DNA of 11,689 nucleotides from Akkermansiaceae bacterium (GTDB lineage: Bacteria; Verrucomicrobiota; Verrucomicrobiia; Verrucomicrobiales; Akkermansiaceae): positions 1 through 11,689 of the forward strand of contig JARFPV010000115.1 of NCBI GenBank assembly GCA_029288115.1. The letters run 5' to 3'. The notes below the pieces were generated by a model, which worked only from the letters and a program-made list of their open reading frames with translations, was not told the origin of the DNA and did not search any database. The position numbers and the translations under genes are program-made. Shown here in pieces: positions 1 to 7,209 of this stretch. Each line of letters begins with the position of its first letter. The first letter of the stretch is position 1.

Positions 1-291
1 GACTCAATCATTGGTTCGCATGTGTCTCTTGGGGCCGGAACCATCATTGCCAACCACCGTCACGATGGGACGAATCATCGATCCCATATCAAGGGAAACC
101 TTGTTGATACACAACGCATCAAATTTGGTGCTGTGTTAGGCGATGGCGTAAGAACCGGTGTGAACACATGCGTTTATCCAGGCCGGAAAATTGGTGCTGG
201 TAGAATGACCCGGCCGAACGCGGTGGTAGATCGTGATATGATGCCTATCGAAAAGAATGGCGGCTCTGCCAAGCGCAGCTACCAGATTTAA
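1..291 (+). CDS. GlmU-like sugar-1-phosphate nucleotidylyltransferase/acyltransferase, C-terminal fragment (5' end outside window)
   Basis: This is the last 96 codons of an open frame that enters from the left edge. The translation shows hexapeptide-repeat (left-handed beta-helix) character: IIGSHVSLGAGTIIAN, then NHRHDG, VDTQRIKFGAVLGDG, TGVNTCVYPGRKIGAG. This succession (GAGT..AN.RHDG...DT.R.KFGA.IGDGV.TG.N...YPG.KIG) is characteristic of archaeal-type GlmU and related bifunctional enzymes. Those join an N-terminal NTP-transferase domain to a beta-helix acyltransferase domain and make nucleotide sugars for envelope polysaccharides. The nucleotidylyltransferase half is not in the window, so the sugar substrate cannot be assigned. 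The TAA stop overlaps the opposing phoU stop in a shared TTAA. An internal GTG at 22 opens the longest complete frame but is not the start, because the coding frame continues to base 1. Confidence 0.82.
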   Translation, partial: DSIIGSHVSLGAGTIIANHRHDGTNHRSHIKGNLVDTQRIKFGAVLGDGVRTGVNTCVYPGRKIGAGRMTRPNAVVDRDMMPIEKNGGSAKRSYQI

Positions 292-983
292 TTTTTGAGT
301 TCATCGGGAAGCTCAGCCCCATGGCGAATGTCAGTTGAGGTTTCTTCGAAAACGACATCTTCGGCAATGTTGATTGCTAGGTTCCCGGCACGTTCCAGCC
401 AGCGGCAGATGAAAACGAGATCGAGGTAGTCTCGGTAGAGCTCACTTTCTGCTTCCAGTTGCTTGGAGAAAAACCGTGACGTTGTTTTATGTAGTTTTTT
501 GAGTTCTTTCTCACGCTCAATCACCTCGAGTGCCAGTGCTGTACTGCCATCACTGTAGGCGGTCACAGAGGACGAAATCATGTCGGCGACAACTTGGTAG
601 AGACCCTCGATGCGAGTGATTTCAGCAATCTCCTGGTTTTTAATCATCTTGCGAGCCCGTTTGGCAATGCTGACGGCTTGGTCAGACATCCGTTCGAGGT
701 TTGCGGCTGTTTTCATCGAGATAATGACCATACGCAAATCACCGGCAAGTGGGCGGAATTTGATGATCAAGCCCATGCCCATTCGGTCGATTTCGACTTC
801 TAAGCGATCTTCATCGTCATCGTCAGCAATCGCTTGGTTACATAGCTGTTTGTCACGTTCCAACAGGCCGCGGATAGCATGCGAAAGATTTCGTTGTGTT
901 CCAGCACCCATGGTGAGTGTTGTTTCCTTGAGCTCTTGTAGAGCTTCATCAAAAGTGCTGAGTATGTGTCCTCCTGAATTCAT
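288..983 (-). CDS. phoU: Phosphate signalling/transport accessory protein PhoU
   Basis: A 231-residue PhoU with the usual two three-helix-bundle halves. Known role of the family: a cytoplasmic protein that links the Pst transporter to the PhoR kinase and keeps the Pho regulon off when phosphate is plentiful. Seen here: an N-terminal HILSTFDEALQEL segment resembling the start of known PhoU proteins; a first half with the R(P)LAGDLR stretch and the metal motif ELERMSDQA-type at residues 96-103 (E97xxxD101); and a second half with WLERAGNLAINIAEDV at 195-210. In the second half the expected Asp of ExxxD is Asn201. It is the last gene of the pst operon, 36 bp after pstB, and converges on the upstream GlmU-like gene with a 4-base stop overlap. 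The ATG at 983 is chosen because the family-like N terminus follows directly; there is no Shine-Dalgarno upstream of it. Confidence 0.95.
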   Translation of the reverse strand: MNSGGHILSTFDEALQELKETTLTMGAGTQRNLSHAIRGLLERDKQLCNQAIADDDDEDRLEVEIDRMGMGLIIKFRPLAGDLRMVIISMKTAANLERMSDQAVSIAKRARKMIKNQEIAEITRIEGLYQVVADMISSSVTAYSDGSTALALEVIEREKELKKLHKTTSRFFSKQLEAESELYRDYLDLVFICRWLERAGNLAINIAEDVVFEETSTDIRHGAELPDELKN

Positions 984-1019
984 ATTGATGGTGTCTGTTA
1001 GTTGTTAAAGGCTTAATGG

Positions 1020-1955
1020 TTAGCCAAACCGGCCACTGATGTAGTCCTCGGTTTGTTTTTGGTTTGGATTGCTGAAAATCATATCCGTTTTTCCGTATTC
1101 GATGAGTTCGCCGAGGTAGAAGAATGCCGTATGATCGGAGATTCGGCTTGCCTGTTGCATCGAGTGGGTGACGATGACGATGGTGAAATCCCTGCGAAGT
1201 TCCATGATCAGTTCCTCGACCTTGGCGGTAGCGATCGGGTCGAGAGCCGAGCATGGCTCGTCCATGAGGATTACCTTGGGCTGCACGGCGATAGTGCGGG
1301 CGATGCAGAGTCGCTGCTGCTGTCCACCTGAGAGTCCCAGGGCGCTGTCTTTGAGTCGGTCTTTGACTTCGTCCCAGAGTGCGGCGCCACGGAGGCTTTT
1401 TTCCACCGCTTCATCGAGAAGGTTTTTCTTTTTGATCCCTTGAATCCGGAGGCCGTAGGCAACGTTGTCGTAGATGCTTTTCGGGAACGGGTTGTATTTC
1501 TGGAATACCATTCCGACTTGCTTGCGGAGTTCGATGGGGGAGACGCTTTTGGCGTGGATGTGCTGTCCCATGATGCGGATTTCCCCATTAGTGATGCATG
1601 AGGTTTCTACAAGGTCATTCATGCGGTTCAGGCAACGAATGAGTGTGGACTTGCCGCAACCTGATGGTCCGATGAATGCGGTGACTTGCTTTTCGGGTAT
1701 ATTCAGGCTGATGTTTTTCAGGGTATTGGTTTTACCCATGTCATAGCTGAATGAGAGATCGTCGATTTCCACCATGGTATTCAAACCAAGCAAGTGGTCA
1801 CTGGTTGGGGTTTCGGCATGTCGAACCTCGCTTTGCTCGGTTGCTTGACGTGGTGGTGCATCTGGCGTTTCCGGCGGTGACAGGTCAACAGCCTGGCTGG
1901 CCAGGTTTGCGGTGGGTTCGATGTTTTTTGGTTCCTCTTGGGTCATGGAGTTCAT
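1020..1955 (-). CDS. pstB: Phosphate ABC transporter ATP-binding protein PstB
   Basis: A 311-residue ATPase that drives phosphate import on the cytoplasmic face of the PstC/PstA channel. ABC motifs in order: Walker [10 protein letters not shown] (96-104), Q-loop [15 protein letters not shown] (151-165), signature LSGGQQQR (208-215), Walker B VILMDEP (228-234), D-loop SALD (236-239) and switch His264 in VTHSMQQA. The [16 protein letters not shown] stretch is typical of PstB among ABC ATPases. Canonical PstB is about 250-260 residues and would start near Met61 (ATG at 1775, giving 251 residues). The extra 60 residues are rich in Pro, Glu, Thr, Gln and Ala and look disordered. The start at 1955 is preferred because the frame is open, its composition looks coding, and it leaves only 25 bp after pstA. 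Neither ATG has a clear Shine-Dalgarno, so the start is uncertain (Met4 is a further option). Confidence 0.95.
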   Translation of the reverse strand: MNSMTQEEPKNIEPTANLASQAVDLSPPETPDAPPRQATEQSEVRHAETPTSDHLLGLNTMVEIDDLSFSYDMGKTNTLKNISLNIPEKQVTAFIGPSGCGKSTLIRCLNRMNDLVETSCITNGEIRIMGQHIHAKSVSPIELRKQVGMVFQKYNPFPKSIYDNVAYGLRIQGIKKKNLLDEAVEKSLRGAALWDEVKDRLKDSALGLSGGQQQRLCIARTIAVQPKVILMDEPCSALDPIATAKVEELIMELRRDFTIVIVTHSMQQASRISDHTAFFYLGELIEYGKTDMIFSNPNQKQTEDYISGRFG

Positions 1956-1980
1956 GGGTGGAAATGATGTGAGTTGGAGA

Positions 1981-4107
1981 TTACCACTTGATCTTATTAC
2001 GGAAGTGGATGCGTAACCAGATAGATAGGCCGGCTAGTGCCATTACGATGAGCATGAAAATGAGAACGGAGCCGAACTGCATGGGTTCGGTATACTCGGA
2101 TTGCGGGATACGGCCGGCAACGGTGTAAATGTGGTAGGGGAGTGCCTGGACAGATTGCTGGAGGAACTCGACGAAGGCGGCGAACCCGGTGGCTTGGACA
2201 GCTTCCCATGGGAGGTCGGAGCGCTCTGCGGCGGCTGCGGTGAACATGATCGGTGCTGTCTCTCCGGCTACCCGGGTGATGCCGAGGACTGAGGCAGTGA
2301 GGATGCCAGGGAGCGCGTAGGGCAGCACGGCAGTTCGTATGGATTGCCATTTGGTTGCACCTAGGGCGAGTGAGGCCTCCCGGAAGCCCATGGGCACGGC
2401 ACGCAGTGATTCCTCGCAGGAGGTGATGATGACGGGTAGCACCATGATGGCGAGGGTGAACCCACCAGCGAGCATGCATGTGCCCCAGCCTTGGAACGAG
2501 AGGTATGTCCAGCCGTCGTAAAAATACGCTTGGTTGTTTGCCTTTGCGGCGGATACCACTTCGGAAGTCGTGAGTTCGCGGGTTTCCATGTGGATTTTTT
2601 TATCTTCTACGACGCGGAGTTGAGGTGTTGAAGCGATGGGGGCGAGGGGGATGGAGAGTTTACTTTCGGTATGGGGTGTGCTGGTCAGGCTGGGAGCGAG
2701 CATGACAAACAGTCCCAGGCCGAATAATCCGAAGACGATGGACGGCACACCTGCCAGCTTGAGCATGGCGAGGCGGATGGATTTGGTGAATGCGCCTTTT
2801 CGGGCGTATTCGTTGAGGAAGGTGGCTGCGGCGATGCCGGTGAAGAGTGCCACCACCATGCAGATGATTACGAGGAGGGCGGTGCCAACGATGGGGCCGA
2901 GAATACCACCTCCGGAGTACGAGTGGGTGTGCTCCGAGCTGATTTTGAATTTACCGCTTTCCTGGTTAGCGCGGTTCAGTGCTTCCAGGTCTTCGATGTC
3001 GATACGGATTTCAGCGTCCTTGGTGAGGTCGAATCTTGTGTAGTCGGCTTTTTGTTCGAAGTCGGCAACACCTTCGACTTTGATGCCTGGGTTGGCAGTG
3101 AGGAGCTGGTCGTAGTCGGCAGCGGGGAGAATGAGTTCTGTGGGGTTGTCGAGATTGACGACGATGGAACCTCGAGTGAGGTTGTGTTGCGTGGCGATGC
3201 CTTGTTTGGCGAGGATGGCGAGGACGGGCAATGGGGCACTGTAATTCCCTTTGCTGAGGGTGAACTGATGGAAGGTGGTTTTTTTCGGCAGTTGTTCCTC
3301 AGCTTCGATGGGTAAAGTACCATTTTCATCTTCATCGAAAGCCGCGAAGTAGGTTGTGGAATCGATGGTGATGGTTTGGGTTTCCGGGACGACTGATTGG
3401 CAAATCTTGTCAGGTTCGTCGTCGGGGAAGCCTTGACGCATTTGAAAGATGAGTTGTGTGGGGACGAGTGCGTCGTGAGCGGTTTTACTCATCGCGTATT
3501 CGCCTTTGGCGATGGTGACCTTGTGATCGTTGAGCTGGATTTCCCGGGTGCTTATTTCATCGGGAAGGAGGTCTGGTGCCAGCGATTGAAGTTGTTCAAA
3601 CTCGGGGGTTTTGAGGCTGATGGACTTATCGCTTTCGACGGTGAAGCCCACGGGGTTTTCCGTGTTGCGTTCTGTGTAGATGAGAAAGAACCCTTCATTT
3701 TGTTGTTCGATGTTTTTGAGGTATCCCTCGCCGATTACGGAACCTGGTAGGAGGCTGAAACGTTTGAACGCAAAGGCTTTTTGGAACTCCTCGATGTTGG
3801 CGAAGGGCAAGGCGTCGTCATCGTTACTTCCCAGGATATTGTCGAAGTTTTCCGTGGGTATTTCGATGCCTTCACTTTCCACGGCTTCAACCACGGAGAG
3901 TGTTTGAGGTTTGGTGGTGATGAAGTCTGAGCCTTTGCGTAAGAGCACTGGGGTGCCTTCCCAGATGATTTTTCCGAAGATTACCAGAGCGCAAAGCAGG
4001 ATGCAGTATGTGGCAAACGAGAAGAATCCGTATTGGAAAATCTCGTTGGTAGGCGTTCCGCGTTGTTTTTTGCAGAACGGGTTGTTGCTGGATTTCTGTT
4101 TAGCCAT
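1981..4107 (-). CDS. pstA: Phosphate ABC transporter permease PstA with large extracytoplasmic insertions
   Basis: A 708-residue inner-membrane permease, against about 280-300 for a typical PstA. Residues 1-25 are cytoplasmic and basic; TM1 is about 26-48. Residues ~51-395 form a soluble, beta-rich acidic insertion. The classical core resumes at [17 protein letters not shown] (396-412) and runs through [22 protein letters not shown] (453-468), the EAA loop [23 protein letters not shown] (565-587) and [10 protein letters not shown] (615-624) to a final TM near 678-698. A second insertion of about 65 residues (~474-540) separates the GLFGLGLFV helix from the [13 protein letters not shown] helix. 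All core motifs that contact PstB are intact, so it should be a functional transporter subunit. The ATG at 4107 overlaps the end of pstC by 8 bases (ATGGCTAA), implying translational coupling. The insertions occupy one uninterrupted frame. No function is known for them from sequence alone. Confidence 0.93.
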   Translation of the reverse strand: MAKQKSSNNPFCKKQRGTPTNEIFQYGFFSFATYCILLCALVIFGKIIWEGTPVLLRKGSDFITTKPQTLSVVEAVESEGIEIPTENFDNILGSNDDDALPFANIEEFQKAFAFKRFSLLPGSVIGEGYLKNIEQQNEGFFLIYTERNTENPVGFTVESDKSISLKTPEFEQLQSLAPDLLPDEISTREIQLNDHKVTIAKGEYAMSKTAHDALVPTQLIFQMRQGFPDDEPDKICQSVVPETQTITIDSTTYFAAFDEDENGTLPIEAEEQLPKKTTFHQFTLSKGNYSAPLPVLAILAKQGIATQHNLTRGSIVVNLDNPTELILPAADYDQLLTANPGIKVEGVADFEQKADYTRFDLTKDAEIRIDIEDLEALNRANQESGKFKISSEHTHSYSGGGILGPIVGTALLVIICMVVALFTGIAAATFLNEYARKGAFTKSIRLAMLKLAGVPSIVFGLFGLGLFVMLAPSLTSTPHTESKLSIPLAPIASTPQLRVVEDKKIHMETRELTTSEVVSAAKANNQAYFYDGWTYLSFQGWGTCMLAGGFTLAIMVLPVIITSCEESLRAVPMGFREASLALGATKWQSIRTAVLPYALPGILTASVLGITRVAGETAPIMFTAAAAERSDLPWEAVQATGFAAFVEFLQQSVQALPYHIYTVAGRIPQSEYTEPMQFGSVLIFMLIVMALAGLSIWLRIHFRNKIKW

Positions 4108-6067
4108 GTTGGGTAAATTTTTTCAGGATGCGTTGTGAAATATAATTCAATGTGAGAGCGATGACGAACAGGACGAGGCCAACCATGAACAGGGCACCCC
4201 AGTGGAGTGAGCCTTCGTCGACTTCACCAATTTCCTGAGCGAGGATACCGGTCATCGAGTGGGCTGGGTCAGTGACGGATTTGGGGATGGCAATGCGTCC
4301 TCCCATGACAAGCAGGACAACCATGGTTTCGCCGATGATGCGGCCGAACCCGAGCAGGACGGCGGCGATGATTCCTGAGGCACAGCTGGGCAGGATGACT
4401 TTGGTGACAGTTTGTAATTTGGTGGCACCCAAAGCCAGCGATGCTTCCTTGTAGGCTTTCGGGACGTTGTTCAGGGCGTCTTCGCAGAGGGTGAAGATCG
4501 TGGGGACTGACATCAGGGCGAGCAGGAGACCAGCATTGAGAATGGTAAGTCGGCCTTCGACGGGGAAGCCTGGGATCCATGAAAGCCAGGGCGATTGCGA
4601 GTATTCCTGGATGATTGTGCCGAGACCGACGACTCCGAAGAATGCGAGCACGATGGATGGGATGGCACCGATGAACTCGATGAATGGTTTGATGATGTGT
4701 TGTTCAGCTGGTGTGGCCAGGCGGTTGACATAGATCGCACCGCCCACGGAGAAAGGAATGGCGATAAGGACTGCAATAATGGCGACGGCTACTGATCCGG
4801 TGAGCAGGGGGAGGATGCCGTAAATATCTTGCCATGATGAGTTGGTGATCCATTTGGTGCCAAAGAAGAAGCCCGTGATAGCCTGAGTGATCGGGTAAGC
4901 AACCGAGTGATCCCAAGACTCCATTTGCTCACGTTTGGTGGTGATTAGGTCATCGATTGTTTCCTCGATCTCACTGATGTGGTCGATTTTCCGGCGTGCG
5001 ATTTTTGATTGGAATTCATCGACATCGGGTACGAGTGCGAATGCCTCCTTGTTATTCCCCATGGCGTCTTCGGCAACCTTGCGGTAATCGTCGAGGGATG
5101 AGTAGATGGGTTCGTTGAGCTTGGCGTAATCGGGTTCGGTGCCCAGAATACGTTTGATCTCCAGTCGTGTGCGTTCTTTTTCCTCCTCGTTGGATGAGAT
5201 GGCGAGTTTGGCTTCAAGGGCTTCTTTGCGTGCCTTCGCAGTGACGAAGTTCACAGCCTGGGCTTTGTTTTGGCTGGCTACCTTGCTGATGCTGGATACG
5301 TAGCGTTCGAATGCGGGGATGGGCTGGGAAAATTTCTGATTGGCTTGGACCAGGTTTTGTATGAATTCGAGAGAATCGACCTGTTCTGTCATTTTCTTTT
5401 CCTCGGTTTCGATTTCCTTGAGGAAGTTGGTTTTTTCGCCTGTGAGCAGGTTTTCTACAATCGAGTTGCGAATTTGATCGAGGTATTTGTTGTCCGTTGC
5501 CCACAGGCTGTCTGAGAGGTCGGAGTAATCGAGATTATTGACTGCTATTTGGGCAGCGTCGCGGAGGGATTCACGGGCAGTCTGGTAGTCATCCTCTGCC
5601 TCTTCGAGGTCGTCGGCGCTTGGGCTTTCTGATGATTTTAGGTTATCCAGGCGGGATTTTACACGCTTGTAGTTTTTGCGCTCTGATGAGATTTCTGCCA
5701 GAACTTGCGCCTTGAAGTCACTGTGGACGGATGCGACGTCATACAGTGCGCCTAGCCTTTCCTTGATTTCGTAGGCGCGTGCCTGGGTGCTGAGTGATTT
5801 GAGTTCTTTCTGTGCAGTCAGTTGTTCATCGGCGTAATCGACGAATTCCTGTCCGGATTTTCGGTAGAGTTCCAGACTGCTGCGGTACTGAGGGAAGAAG
5901 TTTGCCGAATGGTAGATAAGAAAGCCGATGATCAGTGCCATGACAATGATGGCAACCGTTGCATTTCCTCCGAAAAAGTATTTGATGGCCTCCTGTTTTC
6001 CGATTCCTAGAATGCGGAATCCTGAGCCAGAGTAGAAGGGGTTATTCTTGGGCTTCTTTTTTTTCAT
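4100..6067 (-). CDS. pstC: Phosphate ABC transporter permease PstC with a long helical insertion
   Basis: A 655-residue inner-membrane permease; usual PstC proteins are about 300-320. TM1 is residues ~33-53, ending IYHSANFF. Residues ~58-395 are a highly charged Glu/Lys/Gln/Ala-rich region with few prolines and long helical stretches, probably coiled-coil, predicted to lie outside the cytoplasm. The conserved core then follows: GFFFGTKWITNSSWQDIYGILPLLTGS spans ~399-425, with GGAIYVNRL (442-450), GAIPSIVLAFFGVVGLG (467-483), the EAA loop [23 protein letters not shown] (529-551), GETMVVLLVMGG (579-590) and a last TM ~623-645. It pairs with PstA to form the phosphate channel. The gene lies 115 bp after pstS, with a strong inverted repeat between them, and overlaps pstA by 8 bases. 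The ATG at 6067 is followed by a Lys-rich cytoplasmic N terminus, with no clear Shine-Dalgarno before it. Confidence 0.93.
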   Translation of the reverse strand: MKKKKPKNNPFYSGSGFRILGIGKQEAIKYFFGGNATVAIIVMALIIGFLIYHSANFFPQYRSSLELYRKSGQEFVDYADEQLTAQKELKSLSTQARAYEIKERLGALYDVASVHSDFKAQVLAEISSERKNYKRVKSRLDNLKSSESPSADDLEEAEDDYQTARESLRDAAQIAVNNLDYSDLSDSLWATDNKYLDQIRNSIVENLLTGEKTNFLKEIETEEKKMTEQVDSLEFIQNLVQANQKFSQPIPAFERYVSSISKVASQNKAQAVNFVTAKARKEALEAKLAISSNEEEKERTRLEIKRILGTEPDYAKLNEPIYSSLDDYRKVAEDAMGNNKEAFALVPDVDEFQSKIARRKIDHISEIEETIDDLITTKREQMESWDHSVAYPITQAITGFFFGTKWITNSSWQDIYGILPLLTGSVAVAIIAVLIAIPFSVGGAIYVNRLATPAEQHIIKPFIEFIGAIPSIVLAFFGVVGLGTIIQEYSQSPWLSWIPGFPVEGRLTILNAGLLLALMSVPTIFTLCEDALNNVPKAYKEASLALGATKLQTVTKVILPSCASGIIAAVLLGFGRIIGETMVVLLVMGGRIAIPKSVTDPAHSMTGILAQEIGEVDEGSLHWGALFMVGLVLFVIALTLNYISQRILKKFTQHG

Positions 6068-6119
6068 GGACAGTAATTTGGGCTGTCTGAATTTCTTTTA
6101 TATTGGGGGCGGTAAGGAA

Positions 6120-6156
6120 AATGGCACCGCCCAATCGTGAGATCAGCGGTGCCATT
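6120..6156 (-). terminator. Hairpin between pstS and pstC (attenuating terminator or mRNA-stabilising stem-loop)
   Basis: A perfect 11-base inverted repeat, AATGGCACCGC / GCGGTGCCATT, with a 15-base loop. Read in the direction of the operon (minus strand) the stem ends in CCATT and runs into TTCC, giving a short T-rich stretch. It starts 26 bases after the pstS stop codon. The family precedent is a stem-loop after the binding-protein gene of an ABC operon that lets most transcripts stop or be protected there, so that more PstS than permease is made. The T tract is short, so partial termination or RNA stabilisation fits better than full termination. Confidence 0.6.
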
Positions 6157-6182
6157 AAGATGTTGATGTTTATAAGGTGGGC

Positions 6183-7001
6183 TTACTTAGCAGGAGCAAT
6201 GAAGCCAACCTTTTCAATGATTTTGCCAGCTTCAGGAGTGGTGGTGGCCCACTTGATGAACTTGGCGGCTTCACCGGTGGGTTTGCCGATGGTGTAGTAG
6301 TAAAGGTTACGTGAAAGTGCGTAGTCCTTGGCATTTTCAGGTGATGGAAGCACACCGTTGACAGCGACAGAAGCGATGCCTTCTTTACCGACGTATGCGA
6401 GTCCGACGTAGCCGATACCGTTGGTGTCTTTGGCTACCTCCTGAGCAATCTGCTCATTGCCGGCCATCTTCTGGGTGTTCTTGCCATAGTCCTTCTTGTC
6501 CATGGCGAGCTTCTGGAATGTTTTGTAGGTTCCAGATGAAGTGTTACGGGTGTAAGCTTTGATTGTCCCGGCTTTGCCGCCAACTTCTGACCAGTCAGTG
6601 ATGGTGCCGGTGAAGATGCCTGCGACTTGCTCTTTGGTGAGTTTTTTCACACCGTTGGCTTCGTTGACGATCACAGCGATCATATCGACGCCTGCAACGT
6701 GCTCAACAGCTTCCTTACCGGAGCTGGCGAACTTGTTTTTCTCGCTTGCCTTAATTCCACGTGAGGACATGCCGAAATCAGCAGTTCCAGAAAGAAGTGA
6801 GGTGAAGCAGGTGGATGAACCTTCAGCTGCGATTTCGAAGCTGACGTTGTTACCAGCGGCCTTGTATGCCTCGGCGAGCTGGGGAACCATCTTGGCACCG
6901 AGAGTGTCGGATCCCTTGATGACGAGTTTGGTTTGAGCCTGGGCGGCGGTGCAGAGTGCAAGGCCGGTGAGGGCTATTGTAGCGGATTGTATCAGTTTCA
7001 T
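6183..7001 (-). CDS. pstS: Periplasmic phosphate-binding protein PstS
   Basis: A 272-residue substrate-binding protein of the phosphate ABC importer. A Sec signal peptide covers residues 1-22 (MKLIQSATIALTGL, then ALCTAAQA), with likely cleavage before QTKLVIKGSDT. Phosphate-site signatures: GSDTLGAKM at 30-38, the AAEGSSTCF stretch at 58-66 followed by DFGMSSR (75-81), and TRNTSSGTYKTF at 151-162, matching the R-x3-SSGT loop that grips phosphate in PstS proteins. There is no lipobox Cys, so it should be soluble in the periplasm. The frame extends 20 codons upstream to 7061, but that stretch (HCREQPITSRHQ) is not signal-like, so the ATG at 7001 is chosen. It is the first gene of the operon, divergent from phoB across about 208 bp, as expected for a PhoB-activated promoter. 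Confidence 0.95.
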   Translation of the reverse strand: MKLIQSATIALTGLALCTAAQAQTKLVIKGSDTLGAKMVPQLAEAYKAAGNNVSFEIAAEGSSTCFTSLLSGTADFGMSSRGIKASEKNKFASSGKEAVEHVAGVDMIAVIVNEANGVKKLTKEQVAGIFTGTITDWSEVGGKAGTIKAYTRNTSSGTYKTFQKLAMDKKDYGKNTQKMAGNEQIAQEVAKDTNGIGYVGLAYVGKEGIASVAVNGVLPSPENAKDYALSRNLYYYTIGKPTGEAAKFIKWATTTPEAGKIIEKVGFIAPAK

Positions 7002-7209
7002 TTTACTTTGTTTTGTTGGTAGTTGATGACGCGAAGTAATTGGTTGCTCGCGACAATGCATTCTCTCTCACGGACCGTGTTGATCTGCAAAAAGTGTATC
7101 GTTACAAAACTGACACACGGGGTTTAAATGTGTGTCGGTTCCGTCACAATGAATGTGGGTGACTTTGAGCACCACAGGGTGTAATGATGCTGTGACATCA
7201 AAAATATCC
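7002..7209. promoter_or_regulatory. Divergent pstS / phoB control region
   Basis: The 208 bp between the pstS and phoB start codons hold no convincing gene and must contain both promoters. Seen directly: a 7-base inverted repeat GACACAC-N11-GTGTGTC (7112-7136), a second one GTCAC-N11-GTGAC (7143-7163), and another GTGAC at 7192-7196, exactly 33 bp after the previous GTGAC. On the minus strand GTGTGTCAG is followed by TTTTG and then TACACT, a weak -10 candidate for pstS. PhoB in other bacteria binds 11-bp direct repeats containing TGTCA. A TGTCA core is present on the minus strand at 7115-7111 and again at 7197-7193, but no clean tandem Pho box with 11-bp spacing is visible. Assignment as PhoB-controlled is therefore inference from context. 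Confidence 0.45.
7112..7136. repeat. Inverted repeat GACACAC-N11-GTGTGTC, candidate operator
   Basis: Two perfect 7-base arms separated by 11 bases. With one mismatch the arms extend to CTGACACAC / GTGTGTCGG (7110-7138). It lies about 110 bp upstream of the pstS start and about 74 bp upstream of the phoB start. The A/T-rich spacer contains TTTAAA, and the spacing would put the arms on nearly the same DNA face. It could bind PhoB or another dimeric regulator; a terminator role is unlikely given the long spacer and lack of a T tract. Confidence 0.4.

Noticed and set aside
966..983. Perfect AGGAGG (minus strand, 975-970) just inside the phoU start
   Set aside because: No ATG, GTG or TTG follows at a suitable distance and the codons give plausible PhoU residues (Gly-Gly before HILSTF), so it is probably coincidence and not the site of an alternative start.
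949..1254. Minus-strand 101-residue open frame overlapping the pstB 3' end and the pstB-phoU gap
   Set aside because: It lies in another frame of pstB, has an irregular Arg/His/Pro-rich composition and matches no family; it is a shadow.
2636..3043. Plus-strand 135-residue open frame antisense to pstA
   Set aside because: The strongly conserved PstA motifs are on the opposite strand; the antisense frame has low-complexity composition and no recognisable domain.
1981..6067. Permease enlargement as a misassembly or fusion of separate genes
   Set aside because: Both insertions run in single uninterrupted frames, with core motifs on both sides in correct order and an ordinary 8-base gene overlap between pstC and pstA.
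7002..7061. Twenty extra N-terminal codons for PstS
   Set aside because: The stretch is polar and would precede a complete signal peptide that begins at the ATG at 7001.
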